Assembly (NCBI RefSeq): GCF_002157205.1
Contig: NZ_CP021358.1
Location: 558,001 to 622,000, forward strand
Direction: 5' to 3'
Source of the DNA: Kushneria marisflavi
Lineage (GTDB): Bacteria > Pseudomonadota > Gammaproteobacteria > Pseudomonadales > Halomonadaceae
DNA: 64,000 bases
The first letter of the stretch is position 1, and each line of letters begins with the position of its first letter. This document shows positions 1 to 7,543 of the stretch, piece after piece. Below the pieces are notes generated by a model. It was given only the letters and a program-made list of their open reading frames with translations, was not told the origin of the DNA and searched no databases. Both the position numbers and the translations under genes were made by a program.

Positions 1-41
1 ACTCGAACTAAGTGAACAGAAGAACCCCCTCCTGGGCTTCT

Positions 42-3000
42 CTACAGTTTAAAGCTCGCGGGGTTATCCCAGATGCTCTTTTCTTTAGCGAAGGCCGGGT
101 TATCGTCGGTAATCTCTCGTTCGCCGATCAGTTGCATCCAGGAATCGATGTCGGCGCTGCTGATTTTGCCATCCGACCCATCCTGCTTGTGCAAGGTATC
201 CAGCAGGGCAAAAAACTCTTCGTTCTCAAGCAGGAAGTCGGCAGCGTCTTTTTCCGACTGAGAGGAATCGTATTTACCTTCAGAGATGTCTTCGAGGTCG
301 TCCCTGCTGACGATATCATCGCCACCTTTCAAGCCTGTCCAATTGCTGCCGCCGTCCCCCTTGCCCCAATTGGTCAAAACCGTATCGATAATCTCCTTGT
401 TCTCCTGATAGAATTCCTGACCGTGAATGTTGAGCTGCATCTGGTCCTTATCAAAATCGAAGAAGAAGTCATCGACGTTGCCGTTCTCACGGATCTCCTG
501 GGTGAATTTCTCGTACTGCTCCGGCTGCGCTTCCCAAGCCGCCATGTCCTCGGGGAACCACTCCTTGAACAAGGGATCGGGCTCCTTGTCGTTATCGCCA
601 GCGTGCATCATGTCCTTGAAGCCGTAGCTGGAGTTGATCAGATAGTTGAACTTCTCGCCCCAATCATCCTCCGTCACGCCATCCTCGGCGAACTGCTCAA
701 ACTGGTCGCGTATCTTGCCTTCAGTCTCGGCGCCTTTCTTTTGAGCCATGACGGCGTTGAGGATCAGACTAGCGATACCAACCCCTAGTCCGATGAGATT
801 GCCGATGGGACCGGCCGCGCGCAGTCCCGCGCCAAGCCCTGTAAGCACGCGGGAAGCCGTTTGCAGTGACGCCCCAATCTCGGCGGCACCGCCAATGGTG
901 AAGAACGACCCAGAAACCACACCGGTCGAGCTGGCAGCAAACTCCATCGGGGTGCCGCCGTTTTTGATGAGTTTATCGAGGCCAATACCTGCGACAACGG
1001 TATCGAGAATGCCGCCAGCGAAGTCGGTCATGTAGGCCAAACCCTTGAGTGCCGGCCCGATGAGCGCCTTCTTCTTGCTGCCTACATCGCCATCGTCGCT
1101 GGTGCCTCCAAGGCGGTCAGGCGACGTGCCCCCTTGAGTGCGCTCGCCGTTGGTCATGACGTCAGCTGTGGCGTCCAGTGTTTGATTCATGGACTGCAGG
1201 GCAGCCTTCGAGGATTCACCGTTGGCGGGGTCGAAGCGCTGATGAAGATCATCCGCATGGCTGTCAAGATCGTCCAGAGCGTCGCTCAGACCGGTCGGGC
1301 GTGATCCATCACTTGGGGGGCGAACGTCGTTAAGCCGGCCAGCCATATCATCCAGTCGCTCGAGCTGCCGAGTTCGGTCGGTATCCGTTAGCGAGGGGTC
1401 ATTGGTGATCGATTCTCGAATGTTTTGATGTTTTTCCATCATGGCATCGAACAGCTTACCGGCATTCTCAGGCATCCTGCCCTTGCCCTTGCCATCGGCG
1501 TCCAGCATCTGACGATATTCCCCTACCGAGCGGTCGAAATCGTCGATCTGGCTATACAGCACCTCATTGGGAGTGGCGTTGGTCGAAAATTCGCTTAAAT
1601 GGCTTTGGGCATCATAAAAGATATCCTCAAGTGCAGTAACGAAGGTCTCTCGAGAGTTCGTTGATGACGTATTGCTTTTGGCTGCCTCAAGACTGTCGAT
1701 ATCACTCTTAAGACGATCGATGCCGTCCTGAATACGCGCCTGCTCCTCGCTGCCGATACCAGCTTCCCCTTGAGCAAGGGATGACACTTCATCGAGTTGC
1801 GCATTGGCATCTCGAATCACCTCATCAATGCGCTGCTCAAGCTGTCCCTGGCTTGCGCCGGGATCATTGGCAAGTGTTTCAAGCTCGATGAGACTTGAAT
1901 TTACGCTGTTTAAGCGCTCTCTTGCTTCTGATCCCGGGTTCATCAGAGATGTATTGTTCGAAGAATCCGCACCGCCATTGAACTTGTCGGGAAAGCGCTC
2001 GTGCACAACGTCACCCATCTCCTTGTCAAGCCCGAGCGCATGGGTAATGTCAGTGGTACCAAACAGTTTCGCCAATCGGCTGCCATCATCCAGTTTCGAT
2101 CCTGCCGCATCGGCAAGGCCCTTGAGTGCGAAAGGCGTAGTACCGATAAAGACCAGCATACCGCGGGCAACAGTCATGCGCTCTTCGGCCGTATCACCAA
2201 AATCGTCGCCTGAACGGCGATAGATGGCATTGGAAAGTGCCGCCATGCCGCCAATCGCAAACATGGTGTTCGAAGCCATCAGACTTTGAAACTGGGTTCT
2301 AAGCGAACTCTGCATACTGGTGCGCTGGCTGTCACTCAACTCGACGATGGGCGGCTGGCCATCGCGACTGGTGGTCATGTTGCGAAGTTGTTCACCCACA
2401 TTTTTCATGACATCGCGCATGAGAGACGAATCCTTCAGCGCCGTCTCCATGTTGCTTCCGCTCATCGCTGCCGTTTTGATGATTTCCTTGAGGCCGGAGG
2501 CGATCGCCATGATTTTTGTGAACTGCAGCTTTTCATCTGCTGACAGGTTGGACGGTACCGAGCCCTTTGGATCGGTCTTGCCGCTAGAAAGCACATCGTT
2601 TACCGCGTTCCAGACGCCATTGGTCGTTTGAATACCAAAGGTGCCGTAGGTAATGCTGGTGAGTATCGTTGGCACCATGTCGGCGGCGACCTGCTCCGCG
2701 GCTTCTTCGCTCTCCGGCGATATATCGCCACTCTCGTATTCGGCGTCGATGTCGCTGAGCTCTCCCTCTACCCCCCTGGCGGTACTGGCTGCCGTGATGC
2801 TGCCGCGAGCCTCGGCTGCACGCTCTGGATCAAGCGCCTGCAGCGTGTTCAGATCATTGTTCAGACGGGTGGCAGCTTCGTCACCGAAACCCTTGTCGCG
2901 CAGATCCTCGACGGCATCGAGATAATCCGTGCCCTTGTCGCCGGTCAGCGAGTCGTAGATCCTGTCGGCCAGCCCATCACGATCCTTGATCTTGCTCTGG

Positions 3001-4631
3001 GCTTCACTCATCGCCTCCTCGGTAAATTTGGCGATTTCCTCATCGCCGAGTAGCTTCGCAAGCTCTATACCGAGATTTTCCTCATGAATTAGACCACGCA
3101 GGTCGGCCGGGTCCATGCCTTGGGTATCGCTGGCGTAATAAGTCCAGTCGCCACCATGATTGACTGTCATATAAGGAAGGTATTGAAAGCTTCCGTTATC
3201 CAGTTGGGTCTTGAGTTCGAGCAGTCGGGCATATTTCTTGAAGTTCTCGTTGTCCGAATTTTCCGCTTTTTCTTCGAGCTTCTCCATGTAGAGTTCAGTG
3301 ACCGTTTTGGCCTCACCATCGTCGTTCTCGACGGTGGTCTCCTGGCCCATCAGGTTGGTCTCTTCCGACCTAGGCAGGTCGTGATCGGTAAACACATCGT
3401 CGATGACACTCTCGCTCGAAGTCTGCTGGAAGCTGGAAGCAGCCTCAAAATGCTCCGGTGTCACTCCCTTGGAGACAATGAATTTTTCTCCATCGACCTC
3501 GACCAGCTTGAGTCCTTCGATGACATCGCCGTGCTCATCGGTGGCGTTTTTCACGCTGTCACCGCTGCCCAGCACGGGTATATCCTCATCGGCGGAACGC
3601 AGCTGGTAACCGTCGCCCTCGAGCTCGTGAATCCTGTCCCAGGTCTTATGAGCTTCGGAGACCGTTTTGAACAGATCTGGCGTCAAAGCTTTTGAGACCA
3701 CGACGTCGCGACCGTCATGGGTGGTAAAGCGAATGACGTCGTCCCGCGCATCGGTCTGCCAACTGAAGTTTTTAAAGTCGTTTAACTCAGGCGCTTCGGT
3801 ATCGGCGCCGGCGATGATGGCGCCATCGTTCACTGCACCATCGATGGCGGACTGATGCTCAGCGTTACCGCCCAGAGTCGCGTACTGCTCGCTCAGGTAG
3901 TCGTAGAGTTCCGGATTGTCGCTGCGCGCGACGACGAACTTCTCGCTGTCATGCTCGTAGCGAATCACTTCCGGACCCATCTCTCCGGGTGCGCCGACTT
4001 CGGTGTTGTAGTAGGGCGGCGGAGTGGCGTCGCCGCGGAGACGTTCGTAGCCATCCGCCTCGCTTTTATTGATGCCAATCAGGCTTTCATAATCCTTCTT
4101 GATGGCAGCGAAGAGCTCTGGGTTGGCGCGCTCGGCAACCACGACCCGGGCACCGTTCTGCATCTCATAGCGGATGATACCCTTGGCCACTTCGTCGGGC
4201 GGGCCAATGAAGCGGTAGTCGCTTAGCTTGCCGGGAGGCTCGGCATCCAGCGGCAATACCCCGTAGCCATCCTCCCCGCTCTGATTGAGCGCGGTCATCT
4301 GCGCGGCATCCTGCTTGACCGTCTCGAACAGCGCCGGCGTGGCGTGGCGGTCGACCTCAACAGTCTTTCCACCCTTTGTTTCATAACGAATTCGGCTATC
4401 GCCGGTGGTCACAATCTGCTTGTAGTCATCGAGATTTTTCGGCGCTTTTGTAGAGGAATCGGCAAGCTTTTCGGAGCCGGGACCGCTGTCATCGGATTTG
4501 AGAGACTTCTGATTTAGATTGATGGACCTGACAAGCGTCGATATCCAACCCTCTGGATGACGCTCGAGAACCTCTGGACCAGCAGTTTCAGATAAGCGGG
4601 ATGACTGCTTTGGCGTAATTCCTCCAGACAT
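42..4631 (-). CDS. Giant NolX/HrpF/HrpK-like T3SS translocator candidate
   Basis: A 1529-residue acidic protein, far longer than typical NolX/HrpF proteins (about 600-800 residues). No Sec signal peptide is visible. Residues about 66-405 hold five imperfect repeats of about 70 residues, each with a core like IRYE-x-GG-x-VVVA followed by NPELF. A central region (about 690-890) shares a pattern with the second large protein at 20963-24502: a GG-rich helix, an IYRRSG-like motif, an EERMTVARG-like stretch and an ALGLDK motif. A hydrophobic, glycine-rich region (about 1190-1310) could insert in membranes, and the C-terminus has acidic EF-hand-like loops (DGSDGKISSADID). These traits fit the pore-forming translocon proteins of Hrp/Rhc systems. 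The start has an AGGAGG site 8 nt upstream. Family assignment is by architecture and context; it could instead be a very large effector. Confidence 0.6.
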   Translation of the reverse strand: MSGGITPKQSSRLSETAGPEVLERHPEGWISTLVRSINLNQKSLKSDDSGPGSEKLADSSTKAPKNLDDYKQIVTTGDSRIRYETKGGKTVEVDRHATPALFETVKQDAAQMTALNQSGEDGYGVLPLDAEPPGKLSDYRFIGPPDEVAKGIIRYEMQNGARVVVAERANPELFAAIKKDYESLIGINKSEADGYERLRGDATPPPYYNTEVGAPGEMGPEVIRYEHDSEKFVVARSDNPELYDYLSEQYATLGGNAEHQSAIDGAVNDGAIIAGADTEAPELNDFKNFSWQTDARDDVIRFTTHDGRDVVVSKALTPDLFKTVSEAHKTWDRIHELEGDGYQLRSADEDIPVLGSGDSVKNATDEHGDVIEGLKLVEVDGEKFIVSKGVTPEHFEAASSFQQTSSESVIDDVFTDHDLPRSEETNLMGQETTVENDDGEAKTVTELYMEKLEEKAENSDNENFKKYARLLELKTQLDNGSFQYLPYMTVNHGGDWTYYASDTQGMDPADLRGLIHEENLGIELAKLLGDEEIAKFTEEAMSEAQSKIKDRDGLADRIYDSLTGDKGTDYLDAVEDLRDKGFGDEAATRLNNDLNTLQALDPERAAEARGSITAASTARGVEGELSDIDAEYESGDISPESEEAAEQVAADMVPTILTSITYGTFGIQTTNGVWNAVNDVLSSGKTDPKGSVPSNLSADEKLQFTKIMAIASGLKEIIKTAAMSGSNMETALKDSSLMRDVMKNVGEQLRNMTTSRDGQPPIVELSDSQRTSMQSSLRTQFQSLMASNTMFAIGGMAALSNAIYRRSGDDFGDTAEERMTVARGMLVFIGTTPFALKGLADAAGSKLDDGSRLAKLFGTTDITHALGLDKEMGDVVHERFPDKFNGGADSSNNTSLMNPGSEARERLNSVNSSLIELETLANDPGASQGQLEQRIDEVIRDANAQLDEVSSLAQGEAGIGSEEQARIQDGIDRLKSDIDSLEAAKSNTSSTNSRETFVTALEDIFYDAQSHLSEFSTNATPNEVLYSQIDDFDRSVGEYRQMLDADGKGKGRMPENAGKLFDAMMEKHQNIRESITNDPSLTDTDRTRQLERLDDMAGRLNDVRPPSDGSRPTGLSDALDDLDSHADDLHQRFDPANGESSKAALQSMNQTLDATADVMTNGERTQGGTSPDRLGGTSDDGDVGSKKKALIGPALKGLAYMTDFAGGILDTVVAGIGLDKLIKNGGTPMEFAASSTGVVSGSFFTIGGAAEIGASLQTASRVLTGLGAGLRAAGPIGNLIGLGVGIASLILNAVMAQKKGAETEGKIRDQFEQFAEDGVTEDDWGEKFNYLINSSYGFKDMMHAGDNDKEPDPLFKEWFPEDMAAWEAQPEQYEKFTQEIRENGNVDDFFFDFDKDQMQLNIHGQEFYQENKEIIDTVLTNWGKGDGGSNWTGLKGGDDIVSRDDLEDISEGKYDSSQSEKDAADFLLENEEFFALLDTLHKQDGSDGKISSADIDSWMQLIGEREITDDNPAFAKEKSIWDNPASFKL

Positions 4632-5474
4632 GGGGGGAGCCTCCTGGTTTGTTTTTTTGATGCCTTCTAACGCTGAAATCGACCGATTTTCAAAAATGAA
4701 TTAACAAAAGAACCTTTTCTTTAACTGGATATATTTCACGCACCTTTTCCAAAAGGCGCTCAAGATCATGGCTGGCATAAAAGACAATTTTTCAAGCCAA
4801 ACCCAAAAAGCATCAGAATATCGACAACTCCTTTAAACAGGCTTCACGCTAGAGCCCAAGTCCATTGCAAAACTTTTGTCAATCATCAGAAAGAACTATC
4901 TCAAGTCAGAAGTGAGAGCTATTAAATTCATTATTTTTTATAATCAACCTTCAGACATTGATAATACTTAAAACTCGTAGCCGGCAGCCGAAGGTTGGGT
5001 AATATTATGACCCCAACCATGGACCGGTTGTTCGTAACAATTCAACTGCATAATTCGAAGTAATTATTAAACTTACGTAATATTTATAAATATAATTGTT
5101 AATGATGGTATCATTTCTATTTTTAACAACTGCCACTATTTGCTAGTTTCAATTCGGGCTTGGGCCGGCGCTGTCGATCGTTATTAAACAATGACAGGCA
5201 ATTCTTTTGACCATACTCTTTTGATATCATGTAAATATTTAACATTAAAAAATACCGATAGAACATCCCCAGAAGATCTGGATGGTTTTTGTTTTTTAAC
5301 AAACGAAATGAAACATTAACGCAATAAACGTTACTTTGATGACATCGCTTTGTCATGACCTGCCCCCTAGTATCGATTTGTCGACAGCACGCGGCCTTCC
5401 AGATTCACGCCATTTGCTGTTACAGCTGAAAGCAATCATGAATTACTCATACATATCTTCTGTAGGAGCACGAC
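4632..5474. other. AT-rich divergent intergenic region of the T3SS
   Basis: These 843 bases between the giant translocator gene (minus) and the 57-residue ORF (plus) are clearly richer in A and T than their surroundings and hold no convincing gene. They must contain the divergent promoters. A 7-bp inverted repeat, GGTTGGG (4993-4999) and CCCAACC (5012-5018) separated by 12 nt, is the clearest candidate regulator site. No HrpL-type box (GGAACC-N16-CCAC) and no convincing rhizobial tts box was found. The base composition would suit silencing by an H-NS-like protein, which is inference. Confidence 0.5.
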
Positions 5475-5648
5475 ATGTCTGATGCACCCGCCATTGATCC
5501 GACAAGTTCTAACACTTCTTCCGATGCAGCGATTTCGCAGCTGAAAGAAGTATTTAATGAAGCCATTGCAAAATCTGCCGAAATCACGAAAGTCACAACC
5601 GAAAAGAAGACCGAGCTTGATGCGACAAAACAGCGTCCGCAGAACTAA
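5475..5648 (+). CDS. 57-residue putative T3SS pilin/needle or early substrate
   Basis: A short ORF with a good ribosome site (AGGAG, 5 nt before the ATG at 5475), encoding a 57-residue, Ser/Thr/Ala-rich, cysteine-free hydrophilic protein. The N-terminus (MSDAPAIDPTSSN) looks like a disordered type III secretion signal and the middle (about residues 18-45) is predicted helical with an AISQLKEVFNEAIAKSAEI pattern. A strong terminator follows 12 nt after the stop, so it can be made as a short abundant message separate from sctD. Small size, promoter-proximal position and own terminator fit a needle/pilus subunit (NopA/HrpA-like) or another abundant secreted component. No family motif was recognised, so the role is inference. 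Confidence 0.6.
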   Translation: MSDAPAIDPTSSNTSSDAAISQLKEVFNEAIAKSAEITKVTTEKKTELDATKQRPQN

Positions 5649-5660
5649 GCAATGGCTTCT

Positions 5661-5695
5661 GATCGCGGACGTTTGTCGTCCGCGATCTCTTTTTT
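5661..5695 (+). terminator. Rho-independent terminator after the 57-residue ORF
   Basis: Perfect 11-bp stem, GATCGCGGACG (5661-5671) with CGTCCGCGATC (5677-5687), a 5-nt loop, then TCTTTTTT. It lies between the 57-residue ORF and sctD. Partial read-through would set a high ratio of the small protein to the downstream apparatus proteins. Confidence 0.9.
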
Positions 5696-5798
5696 AAAGC
5701 GCGATCCCTATTTACAGCGTCTGACACATCCCATGGTTCCAGTGGTGGATCGGGTTGGTCCTTGGCACAGTCAACGACAATATTCAGGGGAGCAACGC

Positions 5799-6740
5799 AT
5801 GAGTCCGCCAGCGCCTTCAACGCCCTCAATTCGACATCATGCCATGACGCTTGAAGTCGTCACCGGCCTTCATCGCGGCGCAATCATCGAACTGGAAAGC
5901 GGTACATGTCGAATTGGCACCGACGATACGTCTGATGTATGGCTTGGTGATCCCGATATCGCACCAGTACATGTCGTATTACGTTTTCATGGACGCCAGA
6001 TGGCTGTGGAAGCTATAGGTGGAGACGTTTCGGTCAATGGCCGCATCATCGCTCAAGGCACCGGCGTTCGTAGTGAATTACCGGCATGTATCGACTTTGC
6101 TGACGTCTCTATGCGTATCACGCCTCCGCCGACCCGATCATTCATGCCTCGTTTGCCTCGTTTTCCGGTTGTCTGGCATAAAACGGCCAGCCGTCTGGTG
6201 CCTTTCGTGGCACTAAGCACCACTATCGGGGTATTGATCGTTTACGAATTCATTGGCGCCAATCAGGCAGATGCCAACATTGGCCCATCTGCAGCACCTG
6301 TCACACTGGATAATCAGACAATCGATAGCGCTCGTCAGATAGGTGCTGTTTCTCGACAGGATGCTTCGCAAGCGCTGAAAGCGCGTCTGAGTCAGGCCGG
6401 CCTACACCTCAATGTCGGTCAACAAGAAAACTACCTGAGCGTCTCAGGTGAATACACGCCCGACCAGGCAGGCACCTGGCAGCAGATCCAGCACTGGTTC
6501 GATCGTCGTTATGGCAGCGAGCAGATGCTTCTCAATGAAGCGCAACTCAAGCCAGAGGCCGAGGCCCCAGACCTGCAGTTGCGCGCGGTCTGGCTGGGGG
6601 ATAATCCCTATGTGATCGATGACAGAGGTGAGCGTCTTTACCCGGGAGCTTCTCTTTCTTCGGGATGGATCATCTCGTCAATCAATGATGATCGTGTACT
6701 GCTGAGCCGCGGCGATACCCGGTATGCATTGACACATTGA
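5799..6740 (+). CDS. sctD: T3SS inner-membrane ring protein SctD (FHA domain)
   Basis: 313 residues. The N-terminal cytoplasmic part (about 15-105) has a forkhead-associated-like fold pattern: LEVVTGLHRGAIIELE, IGTDDTSDVWLGDP, then VNGRII. One membrane helix follows at about 130-148 (LVPFVALSTTIGVLIVYEF), then a periplasmic part with ring-building-motif-like segments. This is the SctD (YscD/HrpQ/Y4yQ) layout; SctD forms the outer of the two inner-membrane rings together with SctJ. The ATG at 5799 is chosen because AGGGGAG lies 6 nt upstream; an in-frame ATG at 5652 has no ribosome site and would overlap the terminator. It opens the sctD-X-Y-V-C2 block. Confidence 0.85.
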   Translation: MSPPAPSTPSIRHHAMTLEVVTGLHRGAIIELESGTCRIGTDDTSDVWLGDPDIAPVHVVLRFHGRQMAVEAIGGDVSVNGRIIAQGTGVRSELPACIDFADVSMRITPPPTRSFMPRLPRFPVVWHKTASRLVPFVALSTTIGVLIVYEFIGANQADANIGPSAAPVTLDNQTIDSARQIGAVSRQDASQALKARLSQAGLHLNVGQQENYLSVSGEYTPDQAGTWQQIQHWFDRRYGSEQMLLNEAQLKPEAEAPDLQLRAVWLGDNPYVIDDRGERLYPGASLSSGWIISSINDDRVLLSRGDTRYALTH

Positions 6741-6752
6741 GCCGCGCTCACA

Positions 6753-7166
6753 ATGAAGATTAACCATGATATTCCATTGGGCGGTGACAGCCTTCGAGGC
6801 CTCGGCACTCAAGCGCCAGAGCGAAGAGGAGATGATCTCGACGTTCGAACCGATGGCGCCTTTGACGATGCAGTGCTCGAGGCACGATCGCGCCAGACGC
6901 TTCGTCCGCCATTAAGCCAGCGTCTTGAAACCCTGGCAGCACCTGCGCCAGTCGATGTCAGCAGTTTTACCAATGATCGCAGCATCGACCTGCTCCGGCA
7001 TGTTCTGGATCACGTCCTGCCCAGACTGGAAGATGATGATGCGCAGGCAACAGCCAAAACAATTCTTGAAGAAGAAATTGGTTGGCGGGAAGCCTGGCAA
7101 GCCCGGCTTGATGATCTTTCCAGTGCATTTCCCGGTAGCGAAAATGACGACCAGGAGAATTCATGA
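6753..7166 (+). CDS. SctX-like early T3SS substrate (candidate)
   Basis: 137 residues, hydrophilic, no signal peptide or membrane helix. The N-terminal third is Gly/Asp/Arg-rich and probably disordered; the C-terminal half (about 75-125) is predicted helical (SIDLLRHVLDHVLPRLED, then TAKTILEEEIGWREAWQARL). It sits directly before a YscY-like TPR protein and SctV, as yscX-yscY-yscV do in Yersinia, and is of similar size to YscX (about 122 residues). Sequence similarity to YscX is weak by eye, so the name rests mainly on position. The stop overlaps the next start (ATGA). Confidence 0.5.
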   Translation: MKINHDIPLGGDSLRGLGTQAPERRGDDLDVRTDGAFDDAVLEARSRQTLRPPLSQRLETLAAPAPVDVSSFTNDRSIDLLRHVLDHVLPRLEDDDAQATAKTILEEEIGWREAWQARLDDLSSAFPGSENDDQENS

Positions 7167-7543
7167 ACCGGAACGATGATCGCGACGCCATTGATCTCAT
7201 GCATTTGATGGGACACCTCTATCTAAAGAGTGGTCAGACACAGCGAGGCATGGTTTTACTGCTGATCGCTGTCCGCATGGCACCAAGGCATACGGGTATT
7301 TTACGTGCGCTATGCCACGGTTTTCTGGCCGAGGGCAATGCACGTCGTGCGCTCAATATCATCGAACATCTGGAAGCGCTCAGCGAAGCCGATCCGACGC
7401 TATCGCTATTGAAAAGCCGCGCGCATCTGGTCAGTGATGATCGCGATCTGGCCAGACAGTCCTACCGCGAATACATTACGCAAAAAGACACCCATGACAG
7501 GCAACACGAGAGCCACTCCCGGAGTTTTTTGCACCATGAATGA
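7163..7543 (+). CDS. sctY: SctY-like TPR chaperone of the T3SS
   Basis: 126 residues made of TPR-like helical hairpins: a first repeat with LMGHLYLKSGQTQRGMVLL, a second with ALCHGFLAEGNARRALNII, and a C-terminal repeat DDRDLARQSYREYITQKD. This pattern and length match YscY, whose last repeat reads similarly (D-D-AR-Y-Y-KD). YscY binds YscX and the cytoplasmic domain of SctV and is needed for export of early substrates. The start at 7163 has AGGAG 6 nt upstream, overlaps the preceding stop by 4 nt, and the gene overlaps sctV by 8 nt, indicating translational coupling. Another TPR chaperone family (SctG or HrpB1) is the alternative. Confidence 0.65.
   Translation: MNRNDDRDAIDLMHLMGHLYLKSGQTQRGMVLLLIAVRMAPRHTGILRALCHGFLAEGNARRALNIIEHLEALSEADPTLSLLKSRAHLVSDDRDLARQSYREYITQKDTHDRQHESHSRSFLHHE

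Noticed and set aside
12..788. 258-codon open frame on the plus strand
   Set aside because: Lies wholly antisense to the 3' end of the giant translocator gene, has no ribosome site and no family-like pattern; a shadow of codon bias.
4705..4760. Possible HrpL (hrp) box near AGAACC
   Set aside because: The nearest CAC-type second element is about 21 nt away instead of 15-16, and the first element is imperfect.
5123..5356. 77-codon minus-strand frame in the AT-rich T3SS control region
   Set aside because: It has a passable ribosome site, but the protein is unrecognisable and composition follows the AT-rich DNA. Not enough to call a gene.
5400..5450. Possible rhizobial tts box around CAGCTGAAAGC
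   Set aside because: Only a short stretch resembles the consensus; the rest of the box does not match.
5756..5775. Sigma-54 promoter-like TTGGCACAG before sctD
   Set aside because: The required GC of the -12 element is missing at the correct spacing.
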